64,000 bases of DNA from Fremontodendron californicum (lineage: Eukaryota; Streptophyta; Magnoliopsida; Malvales; Malvaceae). The position numbers and the translations under genes are program-made. The stretch is taken from the NCBI GenBank assembly GCA_030761205.1, contig JAULJL010000035.1:15355001-15419000 (forward strand), in the 5' to 3' direction. Below the pieces are notes generated by a model that saw only the letters and a list, made by a program, of their open reading frames with translations, made no database searches and was not told where the DNA came from. Below are positions 55,054 to 64,000 of this stretch, piece after piece; positions within the stretch are counted from its first letter, which is position 1; each line of letters begins with the position of its first letter.

Positions 55054-55779
55054 CCTATAGTTTGAAAACTAGAATGCAAATGGCTCGGGGCTTGGCTAGA
55101 TAATACCAGCTATTTTTCGTTAGTAATGTTGTGACAAATTAAGGGTTTTTTTTTTTTTTTTTTTGTAATAAGGTGTGAATTTTCCCATACACCATTTATG
55201 TTGAATTTGCAAATAAGAAAAATGTCTAATAAGTCCTCAAGCGACATTAAGCGATTAAAATTTAATATTTTATTTTAAAAGTATTGAGTTCGAATTTTGA
55301 GATGAACAGAATAAAATTTTCAGATGCAAGAGACCCTTTTTTATTGTATAACTTAATATCACATTTATCAAAAGAATATAACGTATAATGAAATTGTTGC
55401 TTATTTTGGACTATTATTTTGCAACATCTGTACCTTGTTTTCCTTAAGAGAAAGATTAATTTACAGTCAAATACTTAAGCTTTTGAATTCAGGGTATAAC
55501 ATTGGTATCCAGTAGATTTAAGATTCGAATCCAAATATTTATAACCCCTTCCCTTATTCTCAAATTATAAACTCCTTTATACCAAAAAAAAAAATACTTA
55601 AGCCTCCTGGCAATAACTAATATTTTGTATTTGGAAACATATATAACAATTGCGAAATTGTGCTTGCTAATAAAAGGATAGATACTCCACTCTATAAATA
55701 TTTTTACATAATTAATTTTTAAAGAGAGGATTGCCTTGATTGGTTAAACCATTTCTACATTTTAATTTAGTTTAAAATG
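55054..55779. other. Downstream region of A2
   Basis: Collinear with 38058-38788; T run at 55147-55164, SINE-like fragment near 55480-55590. No gene seen. Confidence 0.6.
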
Positions 55780-57283
55780 TGATGGAGACTCAATTAAGAG
55801 TTGTAAACCCAAGTGCAGGTTATGTTCAAGTAATAAATTCTCGGGTGTCCGAGGTCGAACCACAGGGAAGCGTATTAGTAAGTATAAGTTTATAAATATA
55901 TAAGAAAAAGAAAGTAAACAAGATATTAGGGAATCAACAACAAAACAAGATAAACAATATATTAGAGAACAAAATAAACAAAATAAAATAAAAGAAATTA
56001 AACAAGATATAAAAACAATAAGAAAAGATGTTGAGGTTAGAGAATCCACTCTTGGTGTTATGCTAAGATTAATCTTGTTTTATTACACAATTGAAATTCA
56101 CACATAAGGGAGATTCCAATCGGAAGGTTTAGCAATTCAGTCCAAATTGTCCAACGTCCATAGCATATGATATTATGTTCATTTGGTGTCCTCAAAACTC
56201 ACAAAAAGAGTCCAAGCATTCCTTATGCCAAGGTATATGTCTACAACAAATCAAGGTTATGAAACCAAGCATTTATTGTGCCATTTTCATTGTCAATAAT
56301 GAATCAAGATCCCTACTTTGCAAGTATGATTTTAAACCAAAAGAAAATATTATCTATACTAGTGTTTATAAATGATAATTCATTTTAGCTCATGTTTAAG
56401 AGACTAACCTTAGCATTTACCAAGAGCTTCACCTCATCACCTCAACAATATGATTAGCAACACATACTAGATATGAATAAAATGAAAAGAAATGTAAGAA
56501 GCATAAGTAAATATAGAAAAAGAAAACTAGAGAAAGGAAAGAAAAAGAAAACTTAGAGAATTTTATTACAATGGCTAATATCCTATCAATGTATAATAAT
56601 ACTCATCCAAGGCCCTCTATTTATACACATTTTGGAGAGCTAAATGACAAGAGACAAGCTTTATAAATTTCAAAGGTAGGTATAATAGGTGGGTGCATTT
56701 TTCTAACAATTTTCGTCATATTGTATGACAATTCTGATCAGCCAGCTTGATGGTCGATTTTGTCAATGTTGGAGGCTCGATCTGATCAAATGGTCTTCTA
56801 GCAAAATATACCCCTATCAGTTACGGATCCATAGCCGTTGGAATCAGATCATTTGCTCATGTGGATCGGAAGATATGGTCAAAATACCAAAACAGGTCAG
56901 CACAGACGTCATTGCACATCAGCCAACTTGATTGTCGATTTCGCTAGGGAAAACGACTCCGTTTCAAGAAGTGTAAAACATGAAAAAGATAGATCTGCCT
57001 CTTAACTTTGTACTGTAAAAATTTCAGCCTTAATGCTTCAGTGAAACTCCAGATATGGCTGATATGGCAAAAGGTGTCGGAACTGGAACTGAACTGGATT
57101 TGCCCTTAATTCTTGATTTAACCTAGTAATCTGAAATCACTCAAAGAAACTCGTGAAAAAACACCAAATTACATAAAAATATAAAAGATCATAAACACAA
57201 TTAGACTAAGCAATAATAACTCGTATTTGACGCAAAACAATAATAAAACATAACTAAAAACTATATAATTATACGAGTTATCA
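55780..57283 (-). repeat. Solo LTR of the E4 family at the E4-paralogous site
   Basis: 1504 bp, TGATGGAGAC...GAGTTATCA, flanked on both sides by AAATG (55775-55779 and 57284-57288), with the same flanking sequence as E4. The internal region has been lost by LTR-LTR recombination. TATA box (minus) 56618-56625. Confidence 0.95.
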
Positions 57284-58027
57284 AAATGTCTCCAAAATTT
57301 ATCAGTACTGGTCGCACGGGCAAACCAAAATTTATCAGTATTGGTCGCACCAGCAATATTGAATACGATACGAAAAAAATAATTAAAACACAACATGATA
57401 AAAAAAACACGAACACGACACAAATACATAAATATGTCAAATTTTATATAACAAAAATTATTAACACGTCAAAATATAAAACACCTTAAACGCAATCATG
57501 ACACAAAATACATGAACACGACACAAATACATGAATTATCAGATGTCCTCCTTTCTAACCTTTTACTGTTAATAAACATGTATTGAATTGAATATGAATC
57601 TTAAAATAGTTAATATTTCTTCTTTCTTCTTGGACAGACAATTATGGTTAAGCTAAGAACTCTGGATTTTTTTTATAGAGAAATAGACATTAGTAGTAAT
57701 ATTTAGCTTAAAATACGAATCTGATCCTCTATTATCTCAATTATGCTATTTTAGTCGCATAACTTATCTTTTGATGACATCAATGGTCAAAATTTACGTC
57801 GTTTTAATTTTCTTCATCGGTAATATTAATCAATGATATTTACCGTAATTGATCGCGATAACATCTATTACATTCATAATCGCAATAAACACGACGTGAT
57901 CAAAAACGCATCCGTAATTACAATTTAAATCGTGCTCTTGAAGAATAAGCAGATAATTAGGTAGCAGCCTAAACTACTGCAATGTCTGCAAGTAAAGACA
58001 TGGAACTGTTCAAATAAGGCGTTGCTG

Positions 58028-58079
<52 letters not shown>

Positions 58080-58133
58080 ACGACTTTTGATTAAATCTGA
58101 AAGGTTGGGTGAGAAGAATTACTGGAAGACTGC
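57284..58133. other. Unit 2 copy of the region right of E4
   Basis: Collinear with 48680-49510. The (AT)n run is expanded at 58031-58076. It ends at a duplication breakpoint near 58134. No gene seen. Confidence 0.6.
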
Positions 58134-58698
58134 ACCTATAGTTTGAAAACTAGAATGCAAATGGCTCGGGGCTTGGCTAGATAATACCAGCTATTTTTCA
58201 TTAGTAATGTTGTGACAAATTAAGGGTTTTTTTTTTTTTGTAATAAGATGTGAATTTTCCCATGCACCATTTATGTTGAATTTACAAATAAGAAAAATGT
58301 CAAATAAGTCCTCAAGGCGACATTAAGCGATTAAAATTTAAAATTTTATTTTAAAAGTATTGAATTCGAATTTTGAGATGAAAAGAATAAATGCAAGAGG
58401 CCTTTTTTATTGTATAGCTCAATATCCTTGTTTTTCTATAGAGAAGGATTAATTTATAGTCAAATACTTAAGCTTTTGAACTCAGGGTTTAATTCATTGG
58501 TTTCTGCAGTAATTTTTAAGCAGTAACATCTAGTAGATTTTGAATTCAAATCTCAACATTGTAATCATTTCCTTTATTCTCAACTTACGGACTTCTTTAT
58601 ATCAAAAGAAAAATACTTAAGCCATTTGGCAATATTTAATATTTTGTATTAACAACTGCAAAATTGTGCTTGCTAACAAAAGGATAGATACTCCACTC
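58134..58698. repeat. Second copy of the A-gene 3' flank in unit 2
   Basis: It starts CCTATAGTTTGAAAACTAGA, the sequence directly after the stop codon of A1/A2, without any inhibitor coding sequence before it. More diverged than 38058/55054. Contains a SINE-like fragment (58490-58610). Confidence 0.8.
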
Positions 58699-59832
58699 CA
58701 GAGGCGTAGAGAAGGGGCAGGCAGGGGGCTAGGCCCCCTTAATTTTTTTTAAAGATTTTTTATATAAGGGTCAAATTATGTTTGGCCTCTCAAATTTTAC
58801 TTGGTCATTCAATTTGGTCTCTATTAAAATTTTTAAGATTTTTGAAATAAAATAAAATTATATTTGACCCTCCAAATTTTGTTTGTCCTTTCAATTTGTC
58901 CCTCGTAAAATTTGTTTAATATAATAAATTTGATAACATTTTTAGTTTAAATCTCATTCATTATTATTAGCTTAATTCTCTCTATTTACCTTTTCAATCA
59001 ATTAAATAGATGCATTTACGTTAATTATTTTATTTAATATTTTTCATTCTATGCTCAAAAGAAAAAAAAAATAAATAAAGTTAAACAATTACAATATCTA
59101 ATACAAATTGTACATTTAACTTATTTTTCTTTTTATAAATATATGTAATCTTATATTTTTTTTTTATAATATGAAATAATTTTATGCCTATTTTAATTAG
59201 ACAATAAATTTTTTTTTACGTTGAGACTTTATTTATTATTAATTTTTTTCATATGCAACATGAATTATAATATTTAAAAACATATATATATATATATATT
59301 TCATTATAAGAAATTTATATATTGTTAGCAAATTTAATATCATATATAATATTTAAATTTAATATTTTTATACTAGAGTTGTTCATGGACTGGATCGAGT
59401 CAGATTGACATAGCAAAAAATTTTACTTGTCCCAGATCAGGCCTGATTCGAGTCGACGAATAACTCTATCCTTGGACAGGTTTATTTCATACACGATTTT
59501 TATTTTTACTTTAAATCTGTATATGTATATTTCGGCTGTACCTGCTCATGGGTCGGGCCTGGGCAAGATTTTTCACCATCCGGGTCGGATCGGATCATTG
59601 TTTAAATAATAAAAAATAAAATGTTATTTAAATTTAATTATAAAAATATTAATATTAATATAAATATAAAAATAAACATTTTATTTTTATTTTTTAATAT
59701 TAAATGAACAGTGAAATGGACGAACGAATCTAGACTGGGTTTGTATAAAGTTAAAAAAAAATTTAGACCGCGACCCGACTCATGAACAGATCTACTTTCG
59801 ACCCATCGTCAATAATTTTGGCTTCGCCAATG
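58699..59832. mobile_element. Non-autonomous hAT-like DNA transposon
   Basis: 1134 bp flanked by a perfect 8-bp duplication CTCCACTC (58691-58698, 59833-59840). The ends are imperfect inverted repeats: CAGAGGCGTAG against CATTGGCGAAG read from the other end. No transposase ORF. An 8-bp TSD and CA...TG ends fit hAT. A MITE-like element (59374-59794, TAGAGTTGTTCATG / CATGAACAGATCTA) is nested inside. Absent from the paralogous sites near 38700 and 55690. Confidence 0.8.
59374..59794. mobile_element. MITE-like element nested in the hAT-like insert
   Basis: Inverted ends TAGAGTTGTTCATGGAC and GACTCATGAACAGATCTA; same family style as 53933-54210. An internal CTGCTCATGGGTCGGGC near 59540 suggests a second, partial copy. 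Confidence 0.5.
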
Positions 59833-61373
59833 CTCCACTCTATAAATATTTTTACATAATTAATCATTTAGAGAGGGTTTCCTTGATTGGTTAACTAAAC
59901 CATTTCTAGATTTTATTTTAGTTTAAAATGTCTCCAAAATTGTGCACAAAAGCAGACCTTGAGGAAAGTTAATTTATCAGTACTGGTCGCGCCCTCCTCC
60001 TTTCTAACATTTTACTGTTAATAAACATGTATTGAATTTAATATGAATCAGGGATTAAAATAGTTAATATTTCTTCTTTCTTCTTGGACAGACAATTATG
60101 GTTAAGCTAAGAACTCGGATTTTTTTTTTTTTTTTTTATAGAGATATAGACAATAGTAGTAATATTTAGCTTAAAATCCGAATTATGATCCTCTATTACC
60201 TCAATTCTGCTATTTTAGTGGCATAACTTATCTTCTGCTGACATCAATGGTCAAAATTTACGCAACGTACTGTCGTTATTTTGCGATTTCGATTTTTTTT
60301 TGTCATTGATATTTATTGATGATATTTACCGTAATTGACCGCGATAGCATTCATTATGTCTATAATCACGATAAACACGACGTGATCGAAACCACGTCCG
60401 CACCTACAGTTTAAATCCTGGTCTTGAAGCATAAGCAGATAATTAGGTAGCAGCCTGAACTACAGCAATGTCTGCAAGTAAAGACATGGAACTGTTCAAA
60501 GGAGGCTTTGCTGATCATATATATATATATATCCGACGACTGTTGATTAAATCTGAAAGGTTGAGTGAGAAGAATAACTGGAAGACTACACCAACTTTCA
60601 TGCAAATCTTTATCAGCTGACCAGCTGGATCCTGATCATATAGCTTAAATACCGGTTTGAAAACTATGGAACAATTAAAGAAGAGCTATTGCTTATGCAA
60701 ACTTATATAGATATTTCCTAGTTCTTGCTACATTTGCTAGCTTAATCATAGCCATGAGACTTTTGACTTGCTTAATTTTGTTTTATATATCCATGCACTT
60801 GGATACGGTTGGATTCCAAGTACAATTATGCTTTCCTAGTATAAAAAATGAAGAATCCTATCCATGAAAAAATGGTTTCAAAACTTGTCATATTGATTAA
60901 GATTTATGTGCTTGCATTTAGACTTATTCATGGGTTGAGCCAAATTAGGTCACAGTTCGAATTTTTTTTATCCTTACTTAGCTCAGGTCTTAAACGGATT
61001 CGGACCGATCCATCAATCCGTTTTACTATTTAAATAATATACAAAATTATTTTTATATTAATATTTATATATTTTATAATTAAATTTAAATAAAAAAATA
61101 TGTGAGGAAAAGGGAGAGAAATTGCTGAAGAATGCACCAAGTAAGTTCATCCTAATCTTTTTCAGAGCTGATATTGGAAAACAACAAATATTTAATTTAG
61201 CCAAAAAAAACCTTCAAACTTTCAGCTTAAGCCTGCTAGAAAAGTCAATAATGATCAAACAGGCTAACCTACTCCTCATCTATAAATACACATCTTAACT
61301 AGTTGCCATAACACAAACAAATCAAAGCAGGAAATTAAGATAGTGCAATAGTGAGAGTTTAAGGAAGAAAAAG
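59833..61373. other. Upstream region of B2 with empty E4 site
   Basis: At 59936-59940 AAATG runs straight into TCTCCAAAAT, the sequence that flanks E4 and the solo LTR, with no LTR. The rest is collinear with 48690-50293. TATA box of B2 at 61281-61288. (AT)n at 60516-60533. No other gene seen. Confidence 0.75.
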
Positions 61374-61774
61374 ATGGCTTCAGATGAATGCAAAGGTAAA
61401 TATTCTATCGAGAATAACACATCTAATATAGAATCCGGAATTTAGCCCAATTGGTTTATGCAATCATTCTTAAAAAGTGACATCCAGTAGGTTCGAGGTT
61501 TGAATCCCAACATCTACAATCCTTTCCTCTATCTTTTAACACAATTATATAAATTCTTGTGGCTATATATGTATATGTAGGGAAAGGTTCGTGGCCGGAG
61601 CTTGAGGGAAAGAAAGGGGAGGATGCAGCAGCAACAATCGAGAAGGAGAATCCTCATGTCAATGCTGTGATTGTGTTGGAAGGAACATTTGTAACCTTAG
61701 AGTTCTTGTGCACTAGGGTTCGTGTTTGGGTTAACACTTATGGGATCGTTACCAGAGTTCCGATCATTGGTTAA
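61374..61774 (+). CDS. Potato type I serine proteinase inhibitor, gene B2 (two exons)
   Basis: Exon 1 61374-61395, GT-AG intron 61396-61580, exon 2 61581-61774; 71 aa, identical protein to B1 (predicted reactive bond Leu47-Glu48). About 1 kb of upstream and over 1.5 kb of downstream sequence is also nearly identical to B1, so this duplication is recent or homogenised by gene conversion. The SINE-like intron insert (61438-61550) is retained. Confidence 0.92.
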
Positions 61775-64000
61775 ATTGCAAGGGGCTTAATTATGCTGGA
61801 CTAGCAAGTTATTACTAGCTTTTATTCTATAATAATAATAATGTTGTGCAAAAAGTTGATGCAATCTATATGTTGTAATTTAAAATAAGAATGCACCAAG
61901 TTATGGTTTTATATTATTGACCTAATTTAAAATAAGAATGCACCAAGTTATGGTTTTATATTATTGACTTCATTGTCTATATGTAAGTATGTAGTTTTGT
62001 CATATTTTGTCATGCTCTTAATTGAATTTGGAATTAAAGCAGAAGCTAGAACTGCAAAATTCTGATAGTATTCTTTGCAAAACGTCCTCTTACATCCTCT
62101 TAACACCAATATTGAGCTAAATATATAGCTTTATAAACTGTCATTTTATCGGTAATATAATATAAAAACATGGATAGGATTTCTATGTTATCATGAACTT
62201 ATAGTCACCCAATTTTTATTTGGACAACCTGCATTTTGCTTAGTCTAACATTTTTTTCTGAAAAAATTGGATCTAATCCTCAATGAAACATAAGGATTTC
62301 CTGTTAATAATTTGTTACAAGATCAAGGTTGAAAACCAATTATGCAGGAAAATATTCAATTGAGAATCTCCTTAATTAACACATCTAAATTATTAATGGA
62401 GTAGAATTTGTATATATTAGTTAGCACTCTCTCGAACTTAGGGTTTAATCTAGTTAATTTATGTAATCAACTTTAAGAGCTGACAGTTAACAGTTTGGTG
62501 TTCAAAACCAGCTCTACAACCATTCTTCTATTCCCAAAATGCGAGTTCCTTTTTTATATATAAAAAAATTGTCCTTAAATAATGTATGCTTGGTTTTTTT
62601 TAATAAAAATTGATAATTGATATTTTAAGTTTTTTATTGAACTAAATTTTTATAAAAATATATCTGAAAATCTCTTCATCCAAGATTTTTGAAAATTATT
62701 TTTATTTTTTAATTAGTAATATTTTTAAAATAAAATAGTCAAAATTAAAATTAAAAAAGTTTGACCCTAAAAATCAAATTACGACATTATATATGAAACA
62801 AAAAGAATAAATAATATATATTTTCAATACGTAAATTAATATTTGGCGAAGTCATTATCATTTGATAAAAGAATTTGCTAACAAGTATCCTAAAGATATT
62901 TTTTAAGATTATTATATATAGTGACTTCTTCATCCAATGTTCTAAAAATGATGAATTATCAAATACTGAATTAATATGATTTATATATATATATAATATA
63001 TATTAATTATTTTTTTAAAATATCGTAAAAACACTCGTTAACAAAACCTTTTGATAAATTGGATGAGACAATCAATATTGAGGCATTTTATGGAACAAGT
63101 TTTTCAATATGGATGTCAAAGACAAGGCTCATAACAGAATATAGAAAGGTTAATTATTCAAACCTTCCGTACACATTGACCTAGTGGAAAATTACTTAAT
63201 CTATGATGATTTAATTAAAAAACATTGTTCTGAAACGAGGGAATATGGGATTAAGAAAAATCAATCTTCTTTTCCCCTCCATATACACATTGAACTATGA
63301 AACTTAAATCTTAATTAATAATGAATGATAAATTATTTTACAATAGTTTTAATTTATGTTAAAGTGGTGTTATTTTAAGTCTTGGAATTTAAGATTTTAT
63401 ATTTAAGTTTGATCTTTTTATTTATAATCAATTGGTTTTAATTTTAATACTTAACATGGTATCAGAATTCATGTTTATTTTATTCTCCCTACATGTGTTT
63501 ATTCTACTCTTTCTAAATATGTCATATGGTACTGCTTTTTCTGAGTTTGTCAATAGTCCCGCCTATATGTAATGACGACTTGTTAAGTGGTGTTATTTCA
63601 AATTTGTTAAATTTTAAATTGTTTGTAATTTTATATTTGAGTTGAATCTCTTCACTAAATTGGCCATGAGCCATGTATCCGTCCGATCCGACAGGTCCGA
63701 CCCGAATTGGATTGGGTTTAGAATAGGATTTTTGTAATCTGAGCCGATCCGATCCGGCTCGGATTACTATTTAATCAATAAAAATATTTTTATTTGAATT
63801 TAATTATAAAAATATATAAATATTAATATTTTAATATATTTTAAACAGTAAAATAAATTTTCGAGCCCAACGAGCTAGGCTTGGGTTAGGTCTAGACAAA
63901 TAAATTTTTGTGCTATTCGAACTTGACTCATCTAATCCGACCCATAAATACCTCTAATCTCTGCATATTATCAATTAATATTTAGTTAAATACTTACTAA
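61775..64000. other. Downstream region of B2 and start of duplication unit 3
   Basis: Collinear with 50695-52920. Unit 3 begins at 62379. The MITE-like paralogue is at 63657-63956. No ORF is supported. By analogy another A-type gene may follow about 1.6 kb after the window end. Confidence 0.65.

Larger units (their letters stand above)
51299..62378. repeat. Segmental duplication unit 2 (11,080 bp)
   Basis: It starts with the same text (ACACATCTAAATTATTAATG) as unit 1 (23311) and unit 3 (62379). It carries A2, the solo LTR, a second copy of the A 3' flank, an hAT-like insert and B2. Unit 3 is near-identical to unit 2 up to the window end. Confidence 0.85.

Overview
This is a eudicot plant nuclear genome window: intron-containing plant genes, Ty3/gypsy and Ty1/copia LTR retrotransposons, SINE-like and MITE-like repeats, and AT-rich intergenic DNA. 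The species cannot be read from the sequence. Two things share the window: a nest of LTR retrotransposons (about 1-23.2 kb, plus single insertions at 26.3-37.4 kb and 38.8-48.7 kb) and a tandemly duplicated cluster of four small potato type I proteinase inhibitor genes (37.6, 50.3, 54.6 and 61.4 kb).

The most unusual content is a family of non-autonomous, Athila-like LTR retrotransposons, here called E1 to E4: E1 1-4046 (+, 3' half only), E2 6860-16297 (-), E3 26274-35703 (-), E4 38789-48679 (-), plus a solo LTR at 55780-57283. They have TGAT...ATCA LTRs, a primer-binding site matching the 3' end of tRNA-Asp and 5-bp target duplications. Reverse transcriptase, RNase H and the integrase core are missing. 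In the slot where Athila elements often carry an env-like ORF they carry two intact accessory ORFs on the sense strand. One is a 178-aa protein with a basic tract and four-Cys finger resembling the cysteine-rich nucleic-acid-binding proteins of carla- and vitiviruses. The other is a 215-aa intronless LONELY GUY (LOG)-like cytokinin-activating enzyme. All copies present are open (3 of the finger protein, 4 of LOG), although gag-pro is frameshifted in E4 and mostly replaced in E3. The pair also sits on two different retroelement backbones. A TATA-like box precedes each ORF. My hypothesis is that a retroelement carries a hormone-activation gene and a possible silencing-suppressor-type gene as a module.

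Nesting on the left: a degenerate copia element (20716 to about 23.17 kb, -) was interrupted by an Ogre/Tat-like element (3.0-kb LTR 17705-20715, PBS 17681-17701, ORF1 with a DUF7745-like region, gag 4047-4732). E2 later inserted into the Ogre ORF1 (TSD GGTCC) and E1 into the Ogre gag. E2 is very young: its two LTRs are both 1483 bp and I saw no difference between them.

On the right, a unit of about 8.5-11 kb is repeated in tandem (start points 23311, 51300, 62380). Each unit holds an A-type inhibitor gene (37586, 54558; Glu at the predicted P1) and a B-type gene (50294, 61374; Leu at P1). Unit 1 was enlarged by E3, a copia deletion derivative and E4. In unit 2 the E4 site is a solo LTR with the same AAATG duplication, and a second, older paralogous segment (58.1-60.5 kb) still has the empty site. 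The three states of one insertion site therefore lie within about 21 kb. SINE-like, hAT-like and MITE-like insertions decorate the units.
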